Position numbers and translations under genes: made by a program. A stretch of DNA of 64,000 nt, taken from the NCBI RefSeq assembly GCF_024323335.1, contig NC_066580.1:144078188-144142187 (forward strand). The letters are read 5' to 3'. Below are positions 21,929 to 34,212 of this stretch, one piece after another. The notes below the pieces were generated by a model, which ran no database searches, had not been told where the DNA came from, and saw nothing but the letters and a program-made list of their open reading frames with translations. This DNA comes from Lathyrus oleraceus. Lineage: Eukaryota > Streptophyta > Magnoliopsida > Fabales > Fabaceae. How positions within the stretch are numbered: position 1 is the stretch's first letter; every line of letters starts with the position of its first letter.

Positions 21929-24495
21929 TGTCACACCCTAAAATTTGCCCATAATTTTATCTGTTCTTTCTATTTTGGGTCATTTGTTGTGTCACTAGAG
22001 TTTGTCAGAGTCAATTGTGTTATCTGAGGCATTGAGCCCTTTATTATGTATTTTGCATTTTGTCTGAGTCTTTAGTCCTTGACCGAGTCATTTTGATACA
22101 TATGAGTCTTTTGTTTATCTGAATGAGTTGCATGTGTTAGAGTCAAAGGTCAAAAAAGTTGATTAAAAAGTCAAAGTGGAACCATTTTGACTTTTTTTCC
22201 TTTTCTTTACTTGTTTATTTTAATTAATTCATTATTTTGTTATTTATGCATTTTTATTTTATCAATTACTTTTCATTCATTTTTTATCAATTTTTTTATT
22301 ATTAGATCAGTCATTTATTTATATTATTGTCATTTTTTTTAATTATTTTTTTTGTCTAGTTTGTGAAACCGTAAAACATAAAAAAAAATCTAAACTTGCT
22401 TCAACTGGATCAAATCACACCAAAAATTCAAATTTTTATTACATCATATTCGGAATACAAGGCCCATAATTTTTTCCTTATTCGTACAAACTTAAGCCCT
22501 AAGTAAACATCGGAATCACATTAGAATCAAGCTCAATAAAAATTTCCTAAAACTTGAACAATCACATTGAATCCTTTAGCATAATTCCTACTTATAAAAA
22601 CCCTAAGGGTTTTACACAGAAGGGACACGGAAAAAAAACCCTAGCCTCCACATTGAAGACAAACTATGTCAAAAGGCTCTAGCCTCCGTTTCTCCTTTGC
22701 AAACCCCATCTGAACCTCACACCAAAGAGAAAAAAGAAGTTAGAAAAGGAGCAGGAGAGAGAGCTGAGAAAGTACACAAAACAGAGAGAAGGAAAAGTGA
22801 AAGAAGGAGTGCATTACCTAGGAGTTCACTGCAGGGTCGGTTGGTAGCTTCTTTGCCTTTTTTATTACTTCCTAATCATGGTTGTATATGCTAGAGTTCG
22901 AAGGTTAGGGTTCGAAGGTTAGGGGTGAAGATTCATCATGCTCATGATGAACATGATGAAGGTTTGAAGGTTCTGGGTTTAAGGATGAAGTTTGATGGTG
23001 GTTCAGGCTTTGTCACAACGGATGAACGGGTGCAGACGATGTTGTTCTTCATGTTCATATGAACATGAAGAACAAGGTTTGAAGTTGGTGGTGGACTTAT
23101 GTTAAGAGGACTGGTTTTGGCTTTCCGATGAGGGATGAGTTAGAGAGAGGTCAGTGAGTTTGAGAGAGTATATAGAAGAGGAAGAGAATGAAGAGAAAGA
23201 GAAATAGGAAATGAGCATTGATTTCGGGAGGAGGAGTTTATATACTCTCTCTCCATGCTCTGGGATCAGGACGTGTGTGTGTCTCTCTTTTCAGAGCCCT
23301 TAGATCACCATTCCAGTGTAATCTCTTGTATGCCTTCCAACTAGAACGTCTTAATAATGTCCTTTGATTCCTGATCAGATGGTTTAACACATTTTTCCCA
23401 TAATAAATTAAATCCATTAGACCAATTTGATGACCCCGCTTTACCCTGGATTTTTTTCTTCTGTTTTAACCCCCCCTAGTTTGGGCCCTAATTTCCTTTA
23501 TTCACAACTCCCCCATTTCTTTTGCACCCCTCTATTTTTTTATTCATTTTTTATTTGGTTTAGTTTAATTAATTAATTTTATTCTTTTTCATTTATTTTA
23601 TTTTAATTTAATTATTGTTAGAAAAATACAAACAAAAACAAATATTAAATTGCCAAAAATAAAAATAAGGTTTCAAAAATGCAAAGGTAGTTTTATTTCG
23701 TCTTAAATTAAATTCCTATTTAACATACCTCTAATTAAATATGGAGGAATGAGTGAATGCATATTCACATGTTTATCAAATAATCGAGGGCTTAGCGCAC
23801 GCATCGTCTGAACAATCATTTCTCTCCCACAAACAATTTTCACAATAAACTTAGTATTAAAAGAGAAATGGATTTGTTTCTCACACAATCTAAGGCTCAA
23901 CGTATGTTTTGCCTGAATCGGTTATTCATCCTTCATATTTAAAAATATCCTCAACTCATCAAATTAATTTGTTTTTCCTTGTGCAATCAAAATGAACTTT
24001 TTTCACAAAAGGATAGTGTTTCATTTATTTTGATATAAAATACAAACAAACGCTTCAGCCTCCATAGTGCGAGCATTCAAGAAAATGTTCTAACCGCTTG
24101 AATGTGACTTAAACACCATTCTCTAAAAACAACCAACACACAAATCTTTTATACCAAATAACTACACAACCTTGAGTTCTCCATCACACATGGGGATACG
24201 TAGGAGCGAGACTCAACATCTCGTCAGGCCCATTAACAAAAAACTAAAATTTCCCCCATTTATATAAAAGTTCTTTTAATAAACAGAGAACTTAAAACAT
24301 CTTTAAGCTAAGCATTATATTCCCTAAGCTAATTAGAATATTCTTGTTGAGTATAATAAATGTGAGGGATGCTAATACCTTTCCGTCGCTTAACCGTCTC
24401 CCGAACCCTAAACTGGTTGCGAGAACCATGTTTTTATCCTTCAAAGGTTTTATGGATGCTTCCCTTTAAAAATAAAAACTTTGGTGGCGACTCCG
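21929..24495 (+). mobile_element. Ogre/Tat-type LTR, truncated at 3' end
   Basis: It starts TGTCACACCCTAAAATTTG. Its last kilobase aligns with the Ogre 5' LTR end at 52.4-52.8 kb: 'atacgtaggagc', 'tc-tgtcaggccca-taa-aaaaaac', 'ggg-tgctaatacctt', 'cccgaacccta', 'ggttgcga-a-ccat' and 'ggtggcgactc'. A TATA box (TATAAAAA, 22593-22600) is followed by a purine-rich leader. The expected LTR terminus (ACGACA) is missing, so the 3' end is lost or rearranged where a 66-bp tandem duplication begins. Coding frames inside (for example 22697-22894) are not convincing. Confidence 0.6.
22593..22600 (+). promoter_or_regulatory. TATA box of truncated Ogre/Tat LTR
   Basis: TATAAAAA lies in 'cttataaaaaccctaag', about 660 bases into the LTR and ahead of a purine-rich untranslated stretch. 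This is the expected promoter position. Confidence 0.5.
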
Positions 24496-24627
24496 TAAAT
24501 CGATGGTACTTTTGTTTGATTTAAAATTTTATAAAAGAGTATCCTTATGATCATGATTATCTAAATCGATGGTACTTTTGTTTGATTTTAAAATTTATAA
24601 AAAAGTATCCCTATGATCATGATTATC
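24496..24627. repeat. 66-bp tandem duplication
   Basis: Two copies, 24496-24561 and 24562-24627, both start 'taaatcgatggtac' and end 'gatcatgattatc'. They differ at only a few positions. They begin within the 'ggcgactccg' terminus region of the adjacent LTR. Confidence 0.9.
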
Positions 24628-24859
24628 TACTTGTGATTTACTCGAGTAAAACTCTCTTTTTTGTTCTGCTATGAGAATGCTGATTTTTGCAAAACTGAAA
24701 TAGATATAAATACTCTTATCTCTATTCAGAGTATATGGCATTCTCATGAATCAAATAATTACCTACTTCCGTAGAGTATCCAGTTTGTTCATAAACCATT
24801 AAGCAAGGCATTTTTTAAAATAATTGTCTCAATTCCATGTGTTGAACTCACAAACCAAG

Positions 24860-25878
24860 TAAATATTTTACTAGCTAATTCGAGGAACCAAACAAAACTA
24901 ATCTTGGGCTAAGTTCTAAAACAAAAACAAGAACCTCGAAAGAATAACACTTTTGAAATAAACTAACAACGGCATGACACGAGTATCAAAGTTTCCTCAC
25001 AAGTAGTTTTTACCCTCAAGGCACTAAGACAACATTTTGGTGAAGAAGAAATATCACTAAGAATGGAGGAGAGTAATAAAATAGAGAGTAATAGGAAAAG
25101 TTTGAATTCTTGTGTGATTTCAACAGAGGAGAGGTCTCGATTATATATGTGAGAATTTGGCTCATAAAAGGAATCAATCCATGAGTCAAATTAATGTGAT
25201 AATCAATTAGTCCAATCGATTATTATACCTAAATAATGAATTGTTCAAGCCACAATTAGAAGTTTTTGATACTTAGAAGTTCCTAGTCCCTAAGATCCTT
25301 TTTCTAATCAGTTATGAATGTTACAAAGCAAAATAGTCAATTAGAGGATTATGGCTAATAGATTATCCAGTTGTAAAATGGCTCCAAATTATCAGACAAT
25401 TCCCTAATCGTTTGGCTAGAGCTGGAAAATATTTTTAGGTGATTTTAGAAAGTAAAAAGAGGTTCCTCAAAGGCTTTAAGTATGTGTGTGTGTGTGTGTA
25501 TGTGTGTGTGTGTGTGTGTGTATATGTGCGTGCGTGTGACTATCCTTAGTATATTAGGAGTTACTCTCCTACTTTCACAAGAGTCTGGTAACTCAGACAA
25601 ATATGACTAGGAAAGCTTTGACACTTCCTCTCTTTAACAACTCCAAAGCTTTAAGTTCCTTTTACATATACACTGATCATATAAACACTTCACTAGAACC
25701 TTGAATCTTCTTCTTGATGAGGCTTTATATATCTTCAAGTAAGACACCATCATCAGATATTTGGAAAGATATAACCATCAACTTCAACAAGAATTTGTGT
25801 TGTTGTCATCAAAACATCAAGACAATCGACAACATCCAGATCATTAGCTTCATACCAGCAAGCATATAAATACATATT
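24860..25878 (-). repeat. 3' LTR of SIRE-like element (copy B)
   Basis: It aligns with 29,786-30,430 ('gggctaagttcta', 'gagagtaataaaatagagag', 'caatcgattatta', 'ggctccaaa', 'attttaggtgatttta', 'gaggttcctcaaag') and with copy A at 8.1-9.0 kb. On the minus strand it is preceded by GTCATCATAAAAGGGAGAGG, the polypurine tract. Part of its low-coordinate end is lost. It contains a (TG)n tract at 25,487-25,548. Confidence 0.6.
25487..25548. repeat. (TG)n microsatellite
   Basis: TG repeats are interrupted by TA and CG steps inside the SIRE-like LTR. Confidence 0.9.
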
Positions 25879-26079
25879 CCCTCTCCCTTTTATGATGACA
25901 ATTCATCTCTCAGGGGGTGTTAAAAGAGAAAAACATAGATATAAAGTTCCGAGTGATTAAACTCCCTCTAACATGAGTCGAGAGTATACTTCTCCCCCTC
26001 AAGAATGCACTATTTACATCTATTTGGAAGAGTTTGAAACTCATGATAGAGAAAAAAGTTAAAACATCCTTATGGCCTC

Positions 26080-26330
26080 TAATTGAGCTACATGAGCATA
26101 GGTTAATTGAATTTTATGCCTTCCTATTGATTCTAACCCTTCACAAAAATTCTAGTTTTGTTTCCTAAAACATTTCCGTCTTTGTTCATATTATTATGAA
26201 AGATCCAACGGGTATCAATCACTTGATTACCAAAAGTTTTTGGAACAAGTTCCTAAACTTTATTTCGCTAAAATTGACTTAACTCCCCTTGCATGGCAAG
26301 AGACCAATGTTCATCAATAATAGCCTCGTA
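26080..26330 (-). pseudogene. Copia reverse transcriptase, N-terminal remnant
   Basis: On the minus strand 26,330-26,080 reads DEHWSLAMQGELSQF, then a stop, LVPKTFGNQVIDTRWIFHNN, DGNVLGNKTRIFVKG, another stop, and a short tail. This is the start of the Ty1/copia reverse-transcriptase domain: the 'W..AM..EL..F..N..W.LVP...IGTKWIFRNK' block. The catalytic 'YVDD' part is absent; the sequence jumps to 3' untranslated sequence at about 26,080. The W of the 'VW.LV' motif and other codons are stops, so the fragment is non-functional. Confidence 0.65.
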
Positions 26331-26642
26331 AATTCCTTTTGGCTCAATTTTCGAAACAACAGCCACAAAATTACATACCTTGTTAAGGGAGTGTCGAGTA
26401 GTAACTCCCTTGGAAATATCTCCCATGACATTCTAAGTGTAATGGTCATTGGTTGTCCAACACTCCCTTGGAAGATCTTGATGATCTAGAGAAGTTTCCT
26501 CATTTAGATCTTGAACTTATTCTTGATGTTGACTTTGTTCTACTTCCTGATCATTATCCATTTCTTTTAAGGTTGTCTTTTCCTATATAGATGCTTAATC
26601 AACAACCTCTACTTCTAATAATTTAGGTTAGTTTCATCAAAA

Positions 26643-27400
26643 TTAACGTGAAAAGATTTTTTTGTCGTCATGCTTCTTTTTTTTAATGACTCTAAGAGCT
26701 TTGCTCAAAGTGGAATATCCTATGAACATGCCTTCACCAACTTTTGCGTCAATTTTTTTTAGAATACCCTTCCCATTGTTAAGGATAAAGAACTTTCTCA
26801 CAAAGACATGTAAGTAAGAAGTATTTAAATTTATTCCTTTATATAACTTATAGGGCATCTGCTTCAGAATTGGTATTATCAAGACATAATTATGTTGTAC
26901 ACTTTTCTCGTTAAAAAATATTTTGAATTCCTCATTTTGGGATTCTCCACAGTGACCTCTTCGGATGGATGCAATGCTTAATCCTTTTTTTTTTGGATAA
27001 CCTTGGCTAGTTTGCTAAAGGTAGCAAACACATCTAATTTATGATATAAGAGTAATGTTCATGTATAACGAGAGTACTCATACACAATTATAAGGGTGTA
27101 GAGATTTCCACCAAGACTTACAATTCTAGATGAACCAAAAAGATCCATGTGAAATCATTTTAAAGGCCGTTTGTGGAAGTTATATTTTTCGCTTTAAAAG
27201 AAGCCCTTAATTGCTTACTCTTTTAGAACCTATTACATAATCTGTTCTTTTTGAAATATAAGTCTAAAATACCAATTACGAGATCCTTGTGAACCAACTT
27301 GTTTAAGTGGTCCACATGGATGTGAGTTATCCTCATTTTCTATAGCCAAGATTCATCCTTGTTACTCAGGAGACATACATAACTTGATGGAATTTTATTT
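26643..27400 (-). pseudogene. Copia integrase remnant
   Basis: Two minus-strand blocks are readable. The first, about 27,260-27,000, has FHMDLFGSSRIVSLGGNLYT, IIVYEYSRYT and 'VFATFSKLAKV'. This is the start of the copia integrase core, in which the first catalytic aspartate lies in 'HMDLFG'. The second, 26,882-26,643, has MPYKLYKGINLNTSYLHVF, FFILNNGKG and GEGMFIGYSTLSKALRV, the integrase C-terminal 'TPYEL..GRKPN..YFH.FG' and 'FLGYS' motifs. The segment between has lost the remaining catalytic residues to stops and deletions. The family match is SIRE-like copia; the wording of the motifs is from general knowledge. Confidence 0.7.
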
Positions 27401-28439
27401 AAATTCCCTGATTAGGTATTTCCACTTCTTGAGCTTGTAAATAGAATTTAATTTGATTTAAACTTTATGACTTTGCATCTAGAATAATAGAAAGTTATAA
27501 TGTTACCTTCGTCACATAATTGACTTATACTAAGTAAATTATGCTTTAATATTTCAACCAAAAGAATTTCTCAAATCATTGGATTTGGGGACTTACTGAC
27601 GGTACCAAAACCTAAAATCTTTCCATTATTATTGTCACCAAAAGAGACAAAGCATCCATTATTAGTAGTGAAGGAGGAGAACAGAAAGCTTCATCATCGA
27701 TCATATGCTTCGAAAAGTCGCTATCATGATACCATTTTGCATTCGAAATTGTAAAGTGTTCCTACAATAAAAGCTCACGTCTTAAACTTTAGGTACCCAT
27801 ACCATTTTGGATCCTTTACTATTAGTTCCATAAATACTTTCACAAATGGATTTTATAATAAGATTATAAAGATGCAATGAGGCCGGTATATTTTTAATTT
27901 TGCGCTCACAATACTTTATATTAAAGTATTAATGAGGATGCCCTTGTTTGCTATCATGACTCTTTTTAATGAAATAAAATAGAGCAATATGACCATCTTT
28001 ATTACAATATATACATTTTAAGGGTTTTCAATGAGATGTAGGTTTACCATTTCAAATATTACTAAATTTCATACTATTGTTCTTGGGTTAATAGTTAAGA
28101 CTGTCTTTATTGTAGGAAGCTCTTTGATTTCCTAGCAAAAGATTCAAATTGTATCTTTCTTTATAAAAAATTCCAAATGTTTTTTGAATATCACACATTT
28201 TGTTTTTCAAAATCACATTTATCGCACTTGACAAGTTCATCTAACTCTCGTTAGAAGGAGAAGAGTTTTGGACTAGATCATTTTGTCTCTCCCTAATAAT
28301 TTTTATTACTTCCAACAAGTTTTTATTTTATAACTCAAGGTAAGAAATAATATTCTTGGAGGTAGAGACAACTTGTTCTAATTTGATATTTCTTTTGTTA
28401 GTTTCTTACAAATGAGGTATAAATCTTGATAATAAAAGT

Positions 28440-29338
28440 GAGAGGTTACCTCGTCATCTTGATTATGTTTCGTTAGGCATATGTTAGCTTTTTCATCATC
28501 TGAGGACTCCATGTCATTGTTATCCCACATGATGTGAGCCTTATTGCCCTTTTTCTAAGATTTCTTGGATTTCTTTTGATTCTTATTTGCCTTTTTCCAT
28601 AGAGGACATATTGTTCTAATATGTCATTTCTTTCCACATTGACATCAAGTAAAAGTAAATGAAGTTTTTCTTCACTTTCATTTTTCTCCTCTTGTTATTG
28701 TTTCTCATGCTCTAAGAATTTTCTGAAGTTTCATACCATGAGTGATATGTCACCACCAGAGTCAGAATCTTTGGCTTTTAGAGCTATAATTTTGTTCTTC
28801 TTTTCTACTTCCTTATCCATAGCAAGCCTTTCTATCTCCATCACATGTTCCTGTAATTTACCAAAAATAATATGTGTGTGTGTGTGCTAAATCCCTAGAT
28901 TCAGAAATCACAATGACTTTAGGTTGTCAACTATGTTTTAGGCATTGAATAATTTTCACAACCGATTACTCATTTGCAAATTTTTTTACCATAGTTCTCA
29001 TATGACTCATGTTATGGGTAAATCATGTTTGCATTTTACTAATTATCTCAAAGTTAGAAACTTACAAAAAAAACATCAAGACCAAGAGGCATAATGATGA
29101 TCGTATTCACCTTCAAATAGTATTGCATATTTTATTTAGCATCTTGCATCCAATCCTTTTTAATTTTGTTCTCTACAGCACCATCAACTTTGCGCGTGGG
29201 AACAAATCCACCATCCTTTACAATCTTCTAAATACTACGATTCATCCCATCGATGAATAACTTCATCCTCTCTTTCCATAAACTATACCCTTCTCCATTA
29301 AAGGATGGGAGTTTGAATTTTGAAACGATTGAAGTCAT
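28440..29338 (-). pseudogene. Copia gag remnant with zinc knuckle
   Basis: Gag begins at ATG 29,338 (MTSIVSKFKLPSFNGEGYSL, then WKERMKLFIDGMN). This matches the SIRE-type gag start 'P.F.G.NY..WK.RM..FI'. Stops interrupt it within 40 codons. Further down, 28,850-28,740 reads EKKNKIIALKAKDSD, and 28,660-28,600 reads QCGKKGHIRTICP, a single CCHC-type knuckle missing context. Then KKSKKS, DNNDMESSDDEKANICL and so on. Frame changes between these pieces show it is dead. The order and orientation fit the integrase and reverse-transcriptase remnants downstream. Confidence 0.65.
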
Positions 29339-29389
29339 TTCCTACATCCTGGGATGGTTAATATTTCACAGGAGTTAAGATTTAATGTC

Positions 29390-30430
29390 ACTTGTTAAAC
29401 AAGTGAATCCAAGTACAAGAGAGGGGTGAATTATGGTATATAAAAATCATGATAAATTAAAAAAAAATATTATTTAAAACACAAAATTTGTGTTTTTTTT
29501 AAATTGTGAAGGGGAGTCTAGGGAAGTCGGGAGCACCAACAGACACACATGCTCCATGACCACAAGAAATGGAGACACCACATATCCACCAAAAATCTTA
29601 AGGCATTAGTTAAATGGTTCCTCTCTCATAAATCTAATATTTAACTCATTCATAGGCGATGTGGGACTTTAACCATTCATACTTGCACCCAACGTCCTCC
29701 CCCACAAGATTTTACATTGACTTATCTCCCCCTCCCCCCAACTTAACAAGAGCTTTTCCTTAGGTTAAGCTAAAGAAATGAGTATTGATTTTACTGGCTA
29801 ATCTAAATAATGAAACTGAACTTTTACTAGGCTAAGTTCTAGACCCAAATAAATATTTTCACTGATTTATCTCGAAAATAAAAAAAAAATACTTTATAAA
29901 GAATGATACTCTTGAAATAAACTAATAATGAGATATCAATACAAATCTTTTCTCAAAAGTAGTTTACCCTCACAGGGCACTAAGGAAACTTTTTAGCGAA
30001 GAATAAATATCATTGAGAAAAGAGGAGAGTAATAAAATAGAGAGAAATAGGAAAGCTCTGAATTCTAATGTAATTTCAGTTGAGGAGAGTCTTCCTTTAT
30101 ATTTGAAAAAATATGGCTCAAAAGGAAACAATCTATGGGCCGAATTAATGTGATGATCAATTAGATCAATCGATTATTACACCTAAATAATCAATTTTTC
30201 AAGCCATAATTGATATGTTTTAATATTTAGTCGTTACTGATTATTAAGAGCCTTGTTCCAATTGATTCTGAGTGTTACAAAGTAAAATAATCGATTAGAG
30301 GATTAGGGCTAAACGATTATCTAGTTGTAAATTGGCTCCAAACTTATTAAACGATTCCCTAATCGATTAGCTAGACGTTAAAAATATTTTCAGGTGATTT
30401 TAGCATGTAAAGAGAGGTTCCTCAAAGTCA
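29390..30430 (-). repeat. 5' LTR of SIRE-like element (copy C), truncated
   Basis: It matches copy B over most of its length and is cut at 30,430 in 'gaggttcctcaaagtc', where copy B goes on with its TG tract. A roughly 200-base GC-richer segment (29,510-29,720) with 'gatgtgggactttaacc' is absent from copy B and looks like a small insertion of unknown type. Confidence 0.55.
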
Positions 30431-32585
30431 AATTATACTGGTCATGAGTTTGATCCCCAGCAACAACATTTTTTAGATTATCAAAAGTACGCTACTTTTT
30501 ACCTTTGCTGGAAATGATACCTGAGGTAAATAGCTTGTTTACATAATTTTTGTTGTAACCTATTTTTTCTTTTCAGTCTGCAAAACATCAAATTTATTGA
30601 AAAAGTTTGAATCTCCGTCATCATCATCACCACCATTATCATCAACAACAAATACATATATAGAATCGTTAGCATTAAATTTCAACAACAACAACAAGAT
30701 CCATAAAATCTTTGAACATTAAATTTCAAAAACAACAACAACAAGAACAATAAATAAATAAAATAAACAAAATCATTAAATATTTAATCTCAACAACAAC
30801 AACAATAACATTAAACATTTTACATAACACAATAAAAGTTAAGATTGTTAAGTTACATTTATGCTCTCCTAATTAACATTAAACATTTCTAGCAAGCAAT
30901 TATAAGAGAAGAAATTACATTAAGGAATCAACCTTGAAATTTTTTCCTACTTTTGCAATCAATCTCATAGAATAATGTTATACTTTATTGTGTTCCTTTC
31001 ATTATCATTGTTTTCATTATATTAAATTTGTATTTCAGCATATTGGATAAAAATATGCTGAAAAATTGAGTATTGATAGTTTCACACGGATTATTGATGT
31101 TTCATTGAGTATTGATGAGTTGACCGTATATTGGATAAAAATATTTCCCTTATTTGTTAGCTCAGTCAATGTATATATCATAAATAAAAAATAAAATATA
31201 AAATAAAATACTTTTCTCCTAGAGTGTCACCTCAATCGAGGTAATAGATCATAAATAAGAAAAATAAAATAAAATAAAAGATACTAAAATATAATTCAAA
31301 GATTTGAAAGTATTTCTTGTAATTATTTTTCTCTTGGTTTGTCATCTTGGTTTGTCATATCGGTAAAAAGTCATAAACAAAAATATATAAAAAAGATTAA
31401 AAATTGCTAAAATTTCTTGTAAATATTTTAAATGTGACGTTACTTGTTTACCTCGTTTTTTCTTTGTTGGCTGAGGTGTGAAAGTTTTGTCGTAGTAAGA
31501 GTGTAAAAACAAGAGTTGAAAAGTATTGGCACTTAATTAGCAAAGTAGGGTCAATGGTGTCATATGGTGTAGCGTTTAGAGATAATCCACAAACAAAAAT
31601 AATTAAAATTTTCACCTCCTAAAAAATATAAATGTTATATATATATAGAGAGAAGGGTATTATGTTCATTACCAGTATTTGACTGAGTAGGAATTTCTTA
31701 TTTTAAATTTATATCCAAGTATTCTAATTGCTGCATCCAATTTGTCATAAAATATTATAGAAGAAAACGCCAAAAGAATAAATTTGAGAATTAAATTTTT
31801 GTTCACTTAGTTTTAGATGACATGCCAAAAAATAAAATACAGAGTGTAAAGGCTTTTTAACTCATATTTATGTAGGGCCAGTTCTCCAAAATATTGATAT
31901 GATTATGTTTATAACCAAACAAAGAAGAAATAACACACTCATGAAGGCTTGCACTTTTTCTGAGTTAGACAAAAATCATTATTTTTTATTTAAGAAAAAT
32001 TCGAAATTTGAGAATGATATATGATTTTGTTGTTGTTTTCTATCACTTCTTCATGGTATTTTTATGGTAATAATACAATAAAAATATTAAAAAACAAATT
32101 CTTATGTCATTTTTTTAAGTTGGACAATCATTTTTAAAATGAGAAAATTAAATATGTGAATTAAAACGATATCTTTTTATCATAAATATTACTTTCTTCA
32201 TCATTAAACGAAGTGGTATTTATCAACAAAAACAAACACACATACAATGGTAAGATTAAGTTATAACGTCACATCTAATAATATCGATTTTTACCTTTCA
32301 TATAAAAATTGCATATACTTTTGAATTGTTTTTATTTTTCTTCTCTATCTCAACTCAAACACAAATTAGATATATTTTTATATGACCATGTTTATTTGTT
32401 ACAATTAAGTAAGAAAAAGAAAAACAAAACCCATTAGATCAAGGTAAATAATGAGTTGAGAAAAATCCACATTTTTTTTTAAAAGTCAAATCTTTAATTT
32501 TCCATATGGTTTTATGATTTTATTATGTTTACTAAAAGTATTTATTTTATAAACGTTATTATATATATCTAATTAACTCCTTTAT
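30431..32585. other. No gene; very AT-rich flank of P450 relic
   Basis: No open frame or known domain was found. The stretch 30,600-30,830 is rich in 'aacaac' triplets and repeats 'ttaaatttcaacaacaac'. At 31,030-31,140 'atattggataaaaatat' occurs twice. A 'gagtttgatcccc' patch at about 30,447-30,465 looks like a polymerase III box B. The 5' part of the P450 gene that should precede 32,588 is not here. Confidence 0.4.
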
Positions 32586-32587
32586 AG

Positions 32588-33330
32588 ACTCGCCGTGAAG
32601 ACTTTGTAGACATACTTCTTTCGATTATCCACCAAACCATTGATCACGATAGTGAGCAAAATCATGTCATTGATCGAACAAACATCAAGGCTATTTTACT
32701 CGACATGATAGTGGCATCAACTGATACCTCTGCTATATCAATTGAGTGGACTTTATCTGAACTATTAAGGCATCCAAGAGTGATGAAAATCTTCAAAATG
32801 AGATACAAGATGAAGTAGGAAATAAGAGAATGGTTGAAGAGAAGGATTTGAAAAAGTTAAAGTACCTAGATATCGTAGTTGATGAAACCTTAAGACTTCG
32901 TCCTACTGCACCTTTTCTAATTCCTCGTGAATCTAGAGAAAGCGCCATAATTGATGGTTATTTAATAGAGAAAAATACTCGAGTTATGATTAATATATGA
33001 ACAATAGGGAGAGATCCTAATATTTGGTCCGAAAATGCTGAAGAATTTTATCCAGAGAGATTTATTGACAAAAAAATGAATTATCAAGGACACGAGTTTG
33101 AATCTCTCCCATTTGATTCTGGTCGTAGGGGTTGTCCTGGAACTCAATTGGGCTTAATTACTATTAAGTTGGTTGTTGCTCAATTGGTGCATTGTTTTAA
33201 TTGGGAACTTTCATATAATATTAACCCTTCCAACTTGAACATGGAGGAAAAATTTGGACTCGCAACACCAAGAGTCCAACATTTGCATGCAATACCGCAT
33301 TATCGTTTGGTTGATGTCAAACACGAATAA
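32588..33330 (+). pseudogene. Cytochrome P450, CYP736A-like, 5'-truncated
   Basis: Coding similarity starts abruptly with RREDFVDILLSIIHQTID. It continues through the I-helix (DMIVASTDTSAISIEWTLSE), a one-base deletion in an A run at about 32,787, then EEKDLKKLKYLDIVVDE and the ExxR motif TLRLRP, then IPRESRES. An in-frame TGA at 32998-33000 stands where related proteins have tryptophan (VNAW). After that come the PERF motif FYPERF, an intact heme loop FDSGRRGCPG with the cysteine ligand, QLGLITIKLVVAQLVHCFNW and a normal C-terminus DVKHE with TAA at 33,328. Compared with the 18-kb copy, the second half is better preserved but the first half of the protein is gone. Non-functional: one frameshift, one nonsense codon and a 5' truncation. 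Confidence 0.85.
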
Positions 33331-33719
33331 ATCTATGTATATTCAACAAGTTTGTGACTAATCAATATAATAAATATAGTTGATCTATTTTTGATGTTTG
33401 AGTTTATTAAAATATTATTGAGTAATATATCATACTATTTATTATCTCTAACAATACTTGAAAATTGAAAAATGTTATACTATGAATAAACTTCCCAAAA
33501 CAATATAAATGTACAACGTTTTTGATTGTATTTGATAAACAAGGAATAACTAGACTAAAATTATTTGTACCCTAAGGCAAATTATGTTTTGGTAAGTTTA
33601 TAGTTCTATTGTCAGCTAACTTGTTTTAAGGCATAGATGGATATATTCAATTTACCAACAATATTTTTATAAGTGACTTTAAGGGCAAGGGAAAATTTCA
33701 TATAAATCTATTTATTTAA
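33331..33719 (+). other. 3' flank shared with the P450 tail at 3 kb
   Basis: It is non-coding. Up to about 33,530 it can be aligned loosely with 3,083-3,330, showing that the two genes were duplicated together with flanking DNA. Beyond that the similarity fades. Confidence 0.5.
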
Positions 33720-34212
33720 ATTGCCCGTTGTTATAAGAGGACGTCACAAGTAAAATAAGGTGAATGTTAGTCATTTAACTATAGAAATAAAGATTTTAAG
33801 ATAAACAAGATCTTCTCTTTGATTGAATCTTTTAGCTACTACACAAAATTTGTACCGTTCAATAAACTCGTTGGCTAAAAATTTAATTATGAAGATCCTT
33901 TTGTAATACAAAGTAACTTCTGGGAAAGTATGATAATTTAGAAGGCAGCCTATTAGTTAAGAAAACAACATGTGAGAAGCTATGGGTCCAAAATAATTTA
34001 GGTAGATTCGATTGAAAAATAAGAGATCTAACATCACTTAAAAAGTGTTAATCTAGATGACGGATACCATGTTGCATAAAAAAAACATTTTAAGAAAAAT
34101 TCCAGGCTATTATTAGAACTAGTTGTTTTTATAGTGGTTTAAATTGAGTTTGAATTAGAGCAATGAAGGCTTTAATAAGAGTAGCAATTTCAAATTTAAG
34201 TTTTATAAGATA
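33720..34212 (-). pseudogene. Copia integrase relic, downstream half
   Basis: On the minus strand 34,212 downward reads IKLKFEIATLIKAFIALIQT and QFKPL. After stops comes SLIFQSNLPKLFWTHSFSHV, then VFLTNRLPSKL. These are copia integrase motifs: 'TR..LIK.F...VQTQF' and 'LLFQS.LP..FW..A...A.FLINR.PS'. The reading frame runs straight on from the piece at 37,372 once the inserted solo LTR is skipped, showing that they were one sequence. Several stops precede the catalytic aspartate and glutamate positions, so it was already dead or has decayed since. The family looks Tork-like rather than SIRE-like. Confidence 0.7.

Larger units (their letters stand above)
24860..30430 (-). mobile_element. Degenerate SIRE/Maximus-like Ty1/copia element
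   Basis: Two related LTRs in the same orientation (24,860-25,878 and 29,390-30,430) bracket an internal region whose minus strand carries copia proteins in the right order. Gag starts near 29,338, a zinc knuckle lies near 28,640, integrase at about 27,400-26,643, and the start of reverse transcriptase at 26,330-26,080. Most of reverse transcriptase and RNase H is missing. All frames contain stops. The high-coordinate LTR lacks the first ~400 bases of its partner, so the 5' end is truncated at about 30,430. LTR divergence is high, so this is an old insertion. Confidence 0.7.

Noticed and set aside
32560..32590. Splice acceptor (TTTATAG) starting a P450 exon at 32,588
   Set aside because: The 18-kb copy has continuous coding across the equivalent position and its intron lies elsewhere; a truncation is simpler.
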